Positions 1 through 7,214 of a stretch of 64,000 nt of DNA are shown piece after piece. A program made the position numbers and the translations under genes. Numbering within the stretch: the stretch's first letter is position 1; every line of letters begins with the position of its first letter. The notes beneath the pieces are model-generated. The model did no database searches and was not told the DNA's origin. It saw nothing but the letters and a program-made list of their open reading frames with translations. The DNA comes from Agrobacterium tumefaciens (GTDB lineage: Bacteria; Pseudomonadota; Alphaproteobacteria; Rhizobiales; Rhizobiaceae): NCBI RefSeq assembly GCF_005221325.1, contig NZ_CP039889.1, positions 930,001 through 994,000 of the forward strand, in the 5' to 3' direction.

Positions 1-135
1 AGCGAGGCCGGGAAGCTGCTCGCCAAGACCGCCGAGCAGCTCGCAACCGGCGAACTCACCGGCCTTCTGAAAAAGGCCGAAGGCAACATCATCCGCCCGA
101 ACTTTGGAGGAAAGAAGAATGACGGCGAAGCCTGA
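1..135 (+). CDS. 3' end of an early prophage gene (truncated by the window)
   Basis: An open frame enters from the left edge and stops with TGA at 133-135, giving about 44 C-terminal residues that are helical and lysine-rich. Its position just before the DUF3164 region fits the end of a Mu early gene, possibly the transposition ATPase B or a neighbour, but the fragment carries no motif that would decide this. The next gene starts inside it at 119, an overlap typical of coupled translation. Function is left open. Confidence 0.55.
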   Translation, partial: SEAGKLLAKTAEQLATGELTGLLKKAEGNIIRPNFGGKKNDGEA

Positions 136-481
136 CTGCGTTTCCGATCTCCTGCGTGAGCTTTATCGCGGCCTCAACGCGGAACTGGCCGAGAAGGGTC
201 ACATCCACCTCGACCGCGCTATGTCGTCGAGGTTGGTGATGAATGTCGGCAAGATTGCCGACTACGCCCGTAATCTTGAAAACGCCTGGTCGTGCGCGGA
301 ATGGAACCGCCGCGCCTTCGAGGATCGGCTGAAGCTGATTTCCGACATGACCGCCGTGACGGCCGAGGTGCTTCAGTTGATGAGGCCTGACATCGAGGAT
401 GGCGGCAACGTCGTCCAGTTCCGCCCCAAGCCCTCCAATTCCCCCGCACCTTCCGCGCCGTCCGGTGGCGACGCGGCCTGA
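119..481 (+). CDS. Hypothetical early prophage protein, 120 aa
   Basis: The ATG at 119 is chosen over a TTG at 104 because GGAGG at 106-110 sits eight bases before it. The product is a predicted helical protein, with Arg, Glu and Leu heptad-like stretches in residues 5-95. It ends in a short disordered tail rich in Pro, Ser and Ala. No catalytic or DNA-binding motif is recognisable. It overlaps the preceding truncated gene by 17 bases and is followed after 33 bases by the DUF3164 gene, so it belongs to the early transcription unit. Function unknown. Confidence 0.75.
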   Translation: MTAKPDCVSDLLRELYRGLNAELAEKGHIHLDRAMSSRLVMNVGKIADYARNLENAWSCAEWNRRAFEDRLKLISDMTAVTAEVLQLMRPDIEDGGNVVQFRPKPSNSPAPSAPSGGDAA

Positions 482-514
482 TCCCCTTTCACATTAATTT
501 ATGAGGTTGTACCC

Positions 515-1264
515 ATGCAGTCCGTCATTATCGCAGACCAGAAACCGAACCGCCCCACCTTCGAGGTGGCCGGCAAAACCTACGTGGAAGATATTCGCGG
601 CCGGTTGATCCCGATCGAGGATTATCAGGAAGTCCAGGTCGAAGCCGGCAAGATCGAAATCAACGGTCATCCGCACGTTCAGGACGCCGAGGGCCGCTGG
701 ATCGACTGGCGACTGGTGAAGGCCAAGGATCAGCTGCAGGACGAGATTGTCCGCGTGATCATAGCCTACGCCCTTGACCTTTCCGCGCAGATCACCCGTT
801 TCCGTCGCCATACCGAGACCGACATCACCGGCATCATGGACGTTCTGCAGCAGGAATACGGTGTCACCATCGGCGGTCCCGGTGGGAATTTCACGCTGCG
901 CACCTTTGACGATCTTCAGCGCGTAGAGGTCAAGGTCGGCAAGTTCATGGAGTTCGGTCCCGAGATCCACGTCGCCAAGAAGCTGATCGACGAATATCTG
1001 CGGGATCTGACTTCCGATGCCATTCCCGAGCTGAAGATGCTCGTCCTCGGCGCTTTCGAGGTGGACAAGAAGGGCAAGCTTGACCGCCAGAAAATCCTCG
1101 ACCTGAAGAAATACGCGATCACGGACGAGCGCTGGCAGCGCGCCATGCAGGCGATTTCAGATGCCGATCGCACGGTGATGGTGCGGGAATACCTGCATTT
1201 TAAGCACCGGAAATCTCAGCAGGACGAGTTCAAGTCCATCGTCATCAATCTGGCAAAGGCGTGA
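515..1264 (+). CDS. DUF3164 family phage protein, 249 aa
   Basis: The sequence has the hallmarks of DUF3164, a family found in the early region of Mu-like phages. It has an N-terminal beta-rich part with a GKTYVED-like segment, then 'DAEGRWIDWRLVKAKDQLQD', followed by a long helical middle and a C-terminal segment with DRQKILDLKKY. Length is normal for the family. The biochemical role of DUF3164 is not established; location after the transposition genes suggests a part in early phage development. The next gene begins ten bases after its stop. Confidence 0.9.
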   Translation: MQSVIIADQKPNRPTFEVAGKTYVEDIRGRLIPIEDYQEVQVEAGKIEINGHPHVQDAEGRWIDWRLVKAKDQLQDEIVRVIIAYALDLSAQITRFRRHTETDITGIMDVLQQEYGVTIGGPGGNFTLRTFDDLQRVEVKVGKFMEFGPEIHVAKKLIDEYLRDLTSDAIPELKMLVLGAFEVDKKGKLDRQKILDLKKYAITDERWQRAMQAISDADRTVMVREYLHFKHRKSQQDEFKSIVINLAKA

Positions 1265-1274
1265 GGTCAGCACC

Positions 1275-1712
1275 ATGGCACGAATTTACGTTGCGTCCTC
1301 CTGGCGCAATCCTCATCAGCCGATGATCGTCGCTCTTCTCCGCGACAACGGGCACGAGGTCTATGATTTCCGTAACCCGCCCAACAACACGGGCTTCGGC
1401 TGGCATCAGATCGGCCTTGCTCTGCCTTGCTCGGCTGAGGATTACCGCAACGCCCTTTTGACGCATCCACGTGCGGCACAGGGCTTCATGTCGGACTTCG
1501 CAGCGATGCGTTGGGCTGATACCTGCCTTCTGGTGTTGCCCTGCGGTCGCAGCGCCCACCTTGAGCTTGGCTGGATGGCCGGCGCTGGCAAACGCACTCT
1601 CATTCTCACTCAGGACGGCGAAGAGCCGGAGCTTATGGCGCTGTTAGCGGACACCATCTGCATCAATGCCGAGGAAGTTCTAATCGAGCTCCGGAAAGGT
1701 GGTGCAGCATGA
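1275..1712 (+). CDS. Nucleoside 2-deoxyribosyltransferase-like protein, 145 aa
   Basis: Residues 1-10 (ARIYVASSWRN) form the first strand and turn typical of the nucleoside 2-deoxyribosyltransferase / DUF4406-like fold. The segment LPCGRSAHLELGWMAGAGK near residues 89-107 supplies the Glu (in HLELG) that acts as the nucleophile in this superfamily, plus the glycine-rich loop. Such enzymes exchange or hydrolyse bases on deoxynucleosides, so a role in nucleotide salvage or in making a modified DNA precursor for the phage is possible. Substrate cannot be read from the sequence. The stop overlaps the next ATG (ATGA at 1709). Confidence 0.75.
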   Translation: MARIYVASSWRNPHQPMIVALLRDNGHEVYDFRNPPNNTGFGWHQIGLALPCSAEDYRNALLTHPRAAQGFMSDFAAMRWADTCLLVLPCGRSAHLELGWMAGAGKRTLILTQDGEEPELMALLADTICINAEEVLIELRKGGAA

Positions 1713-2431
1713 ACGGTCTCCTCTCCATCAAGCTCATTGCCGCTTCTGTCTCTCCTGCAGGTGATGGCGTATTCAATGTTGAGACGATCAGTTCATCTGT
1801 TGGCAATGCTCTGGCCGATGATCCTGCCGTATTGGCGGACGTGCTGTCGGAGCTTTCCTATTGCCTTTATTGGAACGAAGAGAGTGGCCGCCTTGACTAC
1901 GTCAATCGTCTGAAGGCGACCTGCAACAACAGAGCCTTTGAAGTGCTGGAGTTTCTTTACGAAGGCGTATTGGAGGTTCCGGAACTTGCAGATCACCTCA
2001 TGCCACATCGCGACAACGAGGCTGTGGACCTGCTTGCTGGCCGCATGAAGGAAAAACTCTGCTCCGCGCGCGCGAAGGGCCGGAGCGGCTGGAATGATCC
2101 CTCGCAGTGCACGAATGCGGACCTTTCCCGCATGTTGCGAGAGCACGTCGAAAAGGGTGACCCCGTCGACGTCGCCAATTTCTGCGCATTTCTCATTGCG
2201 CGCGGCGAGCGTATCGGCCCCGCGGCCTACGCGGTCGACCCGCTTGAAGAGCATCTGAAACGTCTCGTAACTGCCAATCCGGAAAAAGCCCTGCTGGCGG
2301 CGCTCGATGACAATACCCGCATGTGGTTCGTCGCCGAGCTCACCGGCGTAGCCAGCGCTCGCGTGTCGCTCACCGAAATCGAGGCCATGGTGTCGCGGCA
2401 CCTGATGCCGGCGAAGGGCGGTGAAGCATGA
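1709..2431 (+). CDS. Hypothetical early prophage protein, 240 aa
   Basis: This is a 240-residue soluble, acidic and largely helical protein with no signal peptide or membrane segment. I see no motif that identifies a family. It overlaps its upstream neighbour by four bases (ATGA) and the next gene begins at 2428 inside its stop, so all three should be translated as a coupled set. It sits in the early/middle block before the Mor activator. Function unknown. Confidence 0.8.
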   Translation: MNGLLSIKLIAASVSPAGDGVFNVETISSSVGNALADDPAVLADVLSELSYCLYWNEESGRLDYVNRLKATCNNRAFEVLEFLYEGVLEVPELADHLMPHRDNEAVDLLAGRMKEKLCSARAKGRSGWNDPSQCTNADLSRMLREHVEKGDPVDVANFCAFLIARGERIGPAAYAVDPLEEHLKRLVTANPEKALLAALDDNTRMWFVAELTGVASARVSLTEIEAMVSRHLMPAKGGEA

Positions 2432-2667
2432 GCGAGAACGTCAATGATACCCTCCGCGCCATCGCGGCCGCCAAAACGATAATCGACGGACGCGACCCGA
2501 TCGCGAAGCAGGCCCAAATACTTGTGACGGCAGAACATGCCATCGCGGCCGTCCTGGTTGCGGTCATGGGTGATGCGCGCCTGGCTGCCGGCATGCTCAA
2601 TAATGGGTTGGTGCCGGGCATTGAGGAAAGACTCTCCTATTATGCCTCGAAAGGCGGTGCAGCATGA
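2428..2667 (+). CDS. Hypothetical small prophage protein, 79 aa
   Basis: This short, alanine-rich, predicted all-helical protein overlaps its neighbours by four bases on each side (ATGA junctions at 2428 and 2664). It contains no cysteine pair, signal sequence or membrane segment. The tight coupling and the absence of a better reading frame support it as real, but nothing in the sequence points to a function. Confidence 0.75.
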   Translation: MSENVNDTLRAIAAAKTIIDGRDPIAKQAQILVTAEHAIAAVLVAVMGDARLAAGMLNNGLVPGIEERLSYYASKGGAA

Positions 2668-3035
2668 CCGCAAACGGTGGCGCTCCCAAACCCTGCCTTG
2701 GCTATCCTTCCCGTTCTGCCGCTATCCGGGGCCTCCGCGCTGACGGCCTGACGAACCGGCAGATTGCGGAAAAGACGGGCATTCCCCTCAACAACGTCGG
2801 TGCCTTGGTCCCGAAGAAGCCCAAGCCTGCCCCTGTGCCGATTGATCGCGATACGAGCTACCGTCTCGGCGAGCAGAATGTCGCCAGGATCGGCTTGAAC
2901 TACGAAATCCGGCAGATGCTCCGGCCCTTCGCGGCCAAACGCGGCATGGCGGTCGAAACGCTCATCACCGATCTGATCGAGAAGATCGCCGAGGATCGCC
3001 TTGCCGATGCGGTCATGGATGACGGGGTGAACTGA
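2664..3035 (+). CDS. Helix-turn-helix protein with a second helical domain, 123 aa
   Basis: Residues about 15-45 (SAAIRGLRADGLTNRQIAEKTG then IPLNNVGAL) form a clear helix-turn-helix of the kind used by sigma-like and transposase-like DNA readers. After a proline/lysine linker, residues 60-120 form a second helical unit with ribbon-helix-helix-like spacing. The protein therefore probably binds DNA and may dimerise through the C-terminal part. It lies in the early/middle unit ahead of gemA and mor and could regulate phage genes; the target is unknown. It is coupled to both neighbours by overlapping stop/start codons. Confidence 0.75.
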   Translation: MTANGGAPKPCLGYPSRSAAIRGLRADGLTNRQIAEKTGIPLNNVGALVPKKPKPAPVPIDRDTSYRLGEQNVARIGLNYEIRQMLRPFAAKRGMAVETLITDLIEKIAEDRLADAVMDDGVN

Positions 3036-3316
3036 TGGCCCACATCGTTTGTTACCGATCGGGCGAAGCCTTTGTCAGCCGCCGCGTGCCGAAAGGCACG
3101 ATGAAGATCGTCACCGGTCATGGCCGTCGTCTGAAGCGCATTCTGAGCGTCTGCGCCCGCCATGCCTATGACGGCAAGACATTGCTCGTTCCCGGTCTGC
3201 CTGAAGCAGACAGCGACCTTCAGGCGATCAAGGCCGTCAAAGGTTTTGAGCAGATGCTACGGGAACGCCTGGCGAAAGGACCTCATCGCAGGACGAAGGG
3301 GCGCAAGCTGCTATGA
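3035..3316 (+). CDS. Hypothetical basic prophage protein, 93 aa
   Basis: A small basic protein with an Arg/Lys-rich C-terminus (residues 75-93), which suggests nucleic acid contact but proves nothing. It has two cysteines too far apart for a zinc site. The start overlaps the preceding stop by one base and the next gene starts four bases before its stop. No family recognised. Confidence 0.7.
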   Translation: MAHIVCYRSGEAFVSRRVPKGTMKIVTGHGRRLKRILSVCARHAYDGKTLLVPGLPEADSDLQAIKAVKGFEQMLRERLAKGPHRRTKGRKLL

Positions 3317-3570
3317 CGGGCGAACAGCACATTCCACCGGCATTCGCCAAGGGTTACGCCCTTTGCTCCCCAACCGGCCGGCTTCAGCCAAGAACATGGC
3401 GAGACACGGCGGCGGAAGCGATTGCCGTTAAGTTCCGCAAGGCAACCACCTGGGAAAAGGCGCAGGGCAAGGGCTGGTCCGTCCAGTTCGTCTATGTCCG
3501 CGTCTTTCTCCCGGTTTTCAAATCCACTTATTCCAACAACAGCGAGGCATGCGATGAGCAGGACGTATGA
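3313..3570 (+). CDS. Hypothetical prophage protein, 85 aa
   Basis: The ATG at 3313 overlaps the preceding stop (ATGA). The product is a small soluble protein whose C-terminal half holds a hydrophobic beta-like stretch (WSVQFVYVRVFLPV) before a polar acidic tail. No known motif is seen. The following ORF begins at 3554 inside its 3' end, consistent with the compact layout of this block. Function unknown. Confidence 0.65.
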   Translation: MTGEQHIPPAFAKGYALCSPTGRLQPRTWRDTAAEAIAVKFRKATTWEKAQGKGWSVQFVYVRVFLPVFKSTYSNNSEACDEQDV

Positions 3571-3748
3571 ACCCGATCAGTTGCTGACGGCGCTGATCGA
3601 CGCATTTCTGAAGGACGGTCATTTCGTTCACGCCAGGGCCGGCAAGATGTTCGTCCTGGTCGTGACCGAGGAAGGCGACGAAAGCCAGTCTTCCGAGTTC
3701 TGCCTTTCCGACATCGCAGCGCATGCTGCAGAGAGGATGTCGAAATGA
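3554..3748 (+). CDS. Hypothetical small acidic prophage protein, 64 aa
   Basis: The frame is open from 3422, but the upstream part overlaps the previous gene almost fully and looks like a shadow (Ser/Arg-rich). The ATG at 3554 gives a well-behaved acidic protein of 64 residues beginning MSRTYEP. It overlaps the previous gene by 17 bases and the next by four. No function can be assigned. Confidence 0.6.
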   Translation: MSRTYEPDQLLTALIDAFLKDGHFVHARAGKMFVLVVTEEGDESQSSEFCLSDIAAHAAERMSK

Positions 3749-4416
3749 GCGGCGGTTCTATTGCAGCGATCAAGATCGCACAGAAGCAGCTCGGCCTCGA
3801 CGATGATACCTATCGGGCGAAGCTGAAGAACATCACCGGCAAAACGTCGACGCTCCTCATGACCGAGCAGGAACGCAAAAAGGTGCTGAAGGTCTTCCGG
3901 GGTGACGGCGCAGCCAAGCCCGCCACCGTTCGCCAGGACGGCCGCAACGGCAAGCACAAGCTTTCCGGCAAGTACCTTCCGAAAATGCGGGCCTTGTGGA
4001 TCGCTTGCTGGAACTTGGGCATTGTCGAGCAGCGCCGGGACAGCGCCTTGGAAAAGTTCGCCATGGGTCGGCAGCTGCCCGAGCTATCCGATATTCGTTT
4101 CGTGCATAAGCCCGGTGATGCCGCCTGCGTCATCGAGGCGCTGAAGGCAATGCTGGCGCGCGCCGGCGTCCAGTGGGCTGACTATCATCCTTGTGCAGCC
4201 TTCGAAAAGTCGTCCGGCTATAAGATCGCCCGCGCACAGTGGACGATCCTTGCACCGGGGAACAGCCGTGACGATTTCTGGCCTTTCGTCACCGAACTGC
4301 TGAAGCAGCCCGCGACATACCGCGAGGTGACGGACGCGGAATGGATTTTCGTCATGAATTATCTCGGCCCGCACGTTCGCAAGAAAAAGCCCGTTCGCAA
4401 CAATGAGGGCGTCTAA
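3745..4416 (+). CDS. gemA: GemA-like regulatory protein (DUF1018, Mu gp16 family), 223 aa
   Basis: The N-terminal segment with IKIAQKQLGLDDDTYRAKL and the later KYLPKMRALWIACWNLGI are characteristic of the DUF1018/GemA family of Mu-like phages. In Mu, GemA is a middle gene just upstream of mor and influences host gene expression and DNA topology. Here too it directly precedes the Mor homologue, with the stop overlapping the mor ATG by one base. The C-terminal 90 residues are less conserved. The assignment rests on motif recall and synteny together. Confidence 0.88.
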   Translation: MSGGSIAAIKIAQKQLGLDDDTYRAKLKNITGKTSTLLMTEQERKKVLKVFRGDGAAKPATVRQDGRNGKHKLSGKYLPKMRALWIACWNLGIVEQRRDSALEKFAMGRQLPELSDIRFVHKPGDAACVIEALKAMLARAGVQWADYHPCAAFEKSSGYKIARAQWTILAPGNSRDDFWPFVTELLKQPATYREVTDAEWIFVMNYLGPHVRKKKPVRNNEGV

Positions 4417-4805
4417 TGTCTGACCTGCCCGATCGCGCCTACATGACACCGCTGCTCAACCGTATCGCCGATGTTGCCGGCGAGCGGGCGGCGATCATTC
4501 TTGGCAACGAACGGGCAGGCCAGCAGATTTATGTTCCAAAGCGGATGAAGGAAGATCACTGGCTTGCCGAGTTGATCGGTTTTGACGCCGCGACAGCGAT
4601 GTCGAGAAAATTCGCAAATCAGAAAATTGATATTCCCCCGGCGCTCGGCGGGGATAAGAAGCGCCGCGCGGCCACTATTGCCCAGATGATCGATAAAGGG
4701 TATTCCATCAACACTATTGTTCGCCTGACGGGTGTTTCCCGCTCGACGGTTAAAGAACATCTCAAAAGACGCCCACGCGATGACCGCCAGGGCTCATTGT
4801 TCTAA
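4416..4805 (+). CDS. mor: Mor-family transcription activator, 129 aa
   Basis: Length and organisation match the Mor/C activator family. A short N-terminal dimerisation region carries AAIILGNERAGQQIYVPK near residues 25-42. A C-terminal helix-turn-helix spans about residues 87-117 (AQMIDKGYSINTIVRLTGVSRSTVKEHL). In Mu, Mor switches on the middle promoter and its relative C the late promoters. Only one family member is visible here and it lies directly upstream of the lysis/head operon, so it may activate that operon itself by binding the dyad-rich DNA at 4806-4888. Confidence 0.88.
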   Translation: MSDLPDRAYMTPLLNRIADVAGERAAIILGNERAGQQIYVPKRMKEDHWLAELIGFDAATAMSRKFANQKIDIPPALGGDKKRRAATIAQMIDKGYSINTIVRLTGVSRSTVKEHLKRRPRDDRQGSLF

Positions 4806-4888
4806 CTAATCGCCTTTGGCAGGTCTGTTTCGGCCTCCCGACAAACAAATTCAGCCATGCCAATAGTCCTCTCGACGGGGGCGATTTG
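4806..4888 (+). promoter_or_regulatory. Nested inverted repeats between mor and the lysis operon
   Basis: Three inverted repeat pairs are almost concentric. AATCGCC at 4808-4814 pairs with GGCGATT at 4880-4886. TTGGCA at 4816-4821 pairs with TGCCAA at 4858-4863. TGTTTCGG at 4826-4833 pairs approximately with CCGACAAACA at 4838-4847. The layout suits either an activator-binding dyad for Mor or a long RNA hairpin in the 5' leader. I saw no convincing sigma70 -35/-10 pair, as expected for an activator-dependent phage promoter. Confidence 0.45.
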
Positions 4889-4907
4889 AGCCCCTCTTGA
4901 AGGGGCT
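4889..4907 (+). promoter_or_regulatory. Hairpin covering the endolysin ribosome binding site
   Basis: AGCCCCT (4889-4895) and AGGGGCT (4901-4907) form a perfect 7-bp stem with a five-base loop. The right arm contains the only Shine-Dalgarno-like sequence (AGGGG, 4901-4905), five bases before the ATG at 4911. Folding would hide the ribosome binding site and delay or lower endolysin synthesis. Confidence 0.6.
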
Positions 4908-4910
4908 ATA

Positions 4911-5666
4911 ATGACCACTCAAACATTTGGTGAATGGGCGATTACGCGATTGCGAGCCGCCGGCGCTTATGGCGGTGCTTACGATGGTGCCGAGGGGCGC
5001 GAATATTTTGAGGCGCTGAAGCGCTATCAGGCCGCCGAAGGCCTGAAGGTCACCGGCAAGGCCGATGAAGACACCGTCGCACGGCTGCGCCTGGTTCGTC
5101 CTCTGCGCACTGAAGGCGCTGAAGCGAGCCATGTAATCTCCAAGGTTCCGCCCAAGCCGCGTGAGCCGATCTGGATGCGGGACGCCCGCCGTTACATCGG
5201 CGTGACGGAAATCCCCGGCCCCAAATCCAATCCCGTCATCATGTCCTGGGCAAAGCGGTTCGGCGGCTGGATTGCCAGCTTCTACACCGACGACGACATT
5301 CCCTGGTGTGGCCTGTTCATCGGCCACGTTATCGCCACCACGCTTCCCACCGAACCCATGCCCGCCAATCCGCTCGGCGCGCTCAACTGGCGCAAATTCG
5401 GCGTCGAGATGACCGACATTGCAGTCGGAACGATCCTTGTATTCGAGCGGAAAGGTGGCGGGCATGTGGGTATTTATGTCGGTGAGGATCGGACGCACTA
5501 TCATGTCCTGGGTGCGAACCAAAACAACGCCGTTAATATCACCCGCATCGAGAAAAGCCGCCTTGTTTCCGGTGGCAAGCGCTGGCCCAAAACGGGCGAA
5601 GCTCCGATCGGCGGCGCAGTCTGGCTTACCGCTTCCGGTGCGCCCCTCTCGAAAAGTGAGGCGTGA
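4911..5666 (+). CDS. Endolysin: peptidoglycan-binding domain plus TIGR02594-type peptidase
   Basis: Residues 10-60 resemble a PG_binding_1 repeat (FEALKRYQAAEGLKVTGKAD). Residues 85-235 match the TIGR02594 / CHAP-like cell-wall hydrolase family, with a candidate catalytic Cys133 in DDIPWCGLF and His185 in GGGHVGIYVG. It should cleave peptide bonds or cross-links in peptidoglycan at the end of infection. No signal peptide is present, so export would depend on the holin encoded next door. It is the first gene of the late operon after mor, and its ribosome binding site is inside a hairpin. Followed seven bases later by the holin candidate. Confidence 0.88.
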   Translation: MTTQTFGEWAITRLRAAGAYGGAYDGAEGREYFEALKRYQAAEGLKVTGKADEDTVARLRLVRPLRTEGAEASHVISKVPPKPREPIWMRDARRYIGVTEIPGPKSNPVIMSWAKRFGGWIASFYTDDDIPWCGLFIGHVIATTLPTEPMPANPLGALNWRKFGVEMTDIAVGTILVFERKGGGHVGIYVGEDRTHYHVLGANQNNAVNITRIEKSRLVSGGKRWPKTGEAPIGGAVWLTASGAPLSKSEA

Positions 5667-5672
5667 GCGGCG

Positions 5673-5969
5673 ATGAAAAAGCCTTCCTACCGCACCTCCA
5701 AAGCCCAGCTGTGGGTTTCGTTCTGGTTCGCCTGGTCGGTCATCGTGGGCATCGTATGGGCGGGCCTCGGTGGCAGTGAGAACGCCGTTGCGCTCGCCAA
5801 CATCGTCATTCCATCGATGATCCTGCTGATCGCCGCCATGCTCGGCATCCACCGTTTTGCCGGCGCCATGGACTTCGCCAACGCACAGCGCGCCGATTCC
5901 GTTTTGCCTTCGCCACCGCCCTACAATCCCCGCGACGTGCCGGCGGAGTTTCCGGAGGGTTTCCGATGA
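5673..5969 (+). CDS. Putative holin, 98 aa, two membrane segments
   Basis: Two hydrophobic segments, about residues 14-33 (WVSFWFAWSVIVGIVWAGLG) and 40-62, are joined by a short polar turn and followed by a proline-rich hydrophilic tail. Small size, topology and position between endolysin and spanins point to a holin that opens the inner membrane for the endolysin. Family membership was not recognised from sequence, so the call is by context. The stop overlaps the next ATG by four bases. Confidence 0.65.
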   Translation: MKKPSYRTSKAQLWVSFWFAWSVIVGIVWAGLGGSENAVALANIVIPSMILLIAAMLGIHRFAGAMDFANAQRADSVLPSPPPYNPRDVPAEFPEGFR

Positions 5970-6331
5970 TCGGGGCGTGGCTCTCGAAGGCGGTCACGCC
6001 CCTGATCATTGTGGCTGCATTTCTTGCAGCCGCAGCCTTTCTCGGCTGGCTCACGATCGCCACCGTTAACGGGATGGTGGAACGGGCGGTCGATCTGAAA
6101 GCAACCGAGCGCGATGCCCACTGGAAAGGCGAGATCGAGACTGCCAACAAAAAGGCCGCCAATGCCGAGGCGGCACAGGTCCGCTTCGCCATCGAGCTTG
6201 AACGGGACACATCCGTCCGGCTCGCCACACTGAACGTCAACAAGGAAAAATTGGAGAAAGAGAATGCGGCTTTGCCGAATGGCGATGCTTGCGGCCTTGG
6301 CCGTGATCGCGTCCGCCTGCTCCCCCGCTGA
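5966..6331 (+). CDS. Rz-like inner membrane spanin subunit, 121 aa
   Basis: A single N-terminal signal-anchor (residues 9-34, LSKAVTPLIIVAAFLAAAAF and on) precedes a charged helical/coiled-coil region of about 80 residues. This is the architecture of the i-spanin Rz. Its 3' end overlaps the start of a lipoprotein ORF in the +1 frame, the classical Rz/Rz1 arrangement. The pair links inner and outer membranes and fuses them in the last step of lysis. Sequence similarity to known Rz proteins cannot be judged by eye; topology and overlap carry the call. Confidence 0.8.
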   Translation: MIGAWLSKAVTPLIIVAAFLAAAAFLGWLTIATVNGMVERAVDLKATERDAHWKGEIETANKKAANAEAAQVRFAIELERDTSVRLATLNVNKEKLEKENAALPNGDACGLGRDRVRLLPR

Positions 6332-6551
6332 CCCGAAGCCGGCGCCGGCGATTATCGTCAGAACAATCAAAGCTACCGTACCGCCCGCCTCGCGGGTTCC
6401 TTGCGTTGTTGGCGATCTGCCCGACCGTGACATGCCGGAGCGTGAGGTCACCGCGCGATGGGGCGCTGACCGCACCGAAATCCTTTCCTGCGATGCCCGC
6501 CGCGCAGCGGCCGTTGCGGCGATCGACAACGCGCCGGAGCCCGGTCCATGA
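6264..6551 (+). CDS. Rz1-like outer membrane spanin lipoprotein, 95 aa
   Basis: The ATG at 6264 lies inside the Rz-like gene in another frame and is preceded by a purine-rich GAGAAAGAGA. The N-terminus has a short charged start, a hydrophobic core (MLAALAVIASAC) and a lipobox-like IASAC, so Cys19 should be lipidated. The mature start is proline-rich (PADPKPAPA), as in Rz1 proteins. It overlaps rz by 68 bases and the next gene by four. It is longer than lambda Rz1 but fits other split-overlapping o-spanins. Confidence 0.8.
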   Translation: MRLCRMAMLAALAVIASACSPADPKPAPAIIVRTIKATVPPASRVPCVVGDLPDRDMPEREVTARWGADRTEILSCDARRAAAVAAIDNAPEPGP

Positions 6552-6907
6552 TCCCCAGTGACATGATCCCCTATGTCAGCCTCGCACTCGGCGTCATCGC
6601 GCTCCTCGGCCATATCAAGGGCTGGATGAACAGCGGTGAAAAGGAACTCGCCAAGGATGTCACCGCCCTCAAAGTCGAGGCCGAGGTGCACGAAAAAAAG
6701 CTGATCGAGCACGATCGCCGCATCCAGTCGGTCGAAAGCGACATGAAATATTTGCCCGACCGGGAAAGCCAGCACCGGCTGGAACTGGCGCTCGAAAAGG
6801 TCAACGGGCGTCTCGACACCCTCAACGAAACCCTCAAGCCGATCAAGGCGAACGGCGAGGCTTTGAACGATCTGCTGTTGGAAAGGGCGAAACAGGCCAA
6901 TGTCTGA
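6548..6907 (+). CDS. DUF2730 family phage protein, 119 aa
   Basis: An N-terminal membrane segment (residues 8-25, PYVSLALGVIALLGHIKG) is followed by a long coiled coil (residues 35-110). This is the layout of the DUF2730 proteins (Mu gp25 region) encoded between the lysis and terminase genes. Function is not established; the anchor-plus-coil shape suggests an envelope-linked structural or lysis-related role. It overlaps both neighbours, and the next gene starts at 6900. Confidence 0.8.
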   Translation: MIPSDMIPYVSLALGVIALLGHIKGWMNSGEKELAKDVTALKVEAEVHEKKLIEHDRRIQSVESDMKYLPDRESQHRLELALEKVNGRLDTLNETLKPIKANGEALNDLLLERAKQANV

Positions 6908-7214
6908 TATCGGTGTGGATTGGGCGCGGATGCGCCGCGAGCGTGCAAGGCTCATCATTTTGAAGGCGCTTGCCGAACAGATCGACGGGACGCTCGAAAG
7001 CAGCATGCTTGAAGAAATCATGCCTGTTTTCGGTGTGCGGGAAACCCGTTTGTGGATTCACGAGCAGATGGAATATCTGGCGGAGCGGGATGCGGTGACG
7101 CTCACCAGCGCCGGCACCGTCAAGATCGCCACGCTGAACAAGCGCGGCCGTCGCCATCTCAACCGGGAAATCGCCATCGAGGGCGTTCGTCGTCCTTCGG
7201 AGCCTGGTGAATGA
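6900..7214 (+). CDS. VpaChn25_0724-like phage protein (Mu gp26 position), 104 aa
   Basis: A small helical protein with RARLIILKALAEQIDGTLESS near the N-terminus and a winged-helix-like second half (VRETRLWIHEQMEYLAERDAV). These features fit the VpaChn25_0724 family found just upstream of DUF3486 in Mu-like phages. It may be a small DNA-binding protein linked to packaging, but that is inference. The stop overlaps the next start by four bases. Confidence 0.75.
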   Translation: MSDIGVDWARMRRERARLIILKALAEQIDGTLESSMLEEIMPVFGVRETRLWIHEQMEYLAERDAVTLTSAGTVKIATLNKRGRRHLNREIAIEGVRRPSEPGE

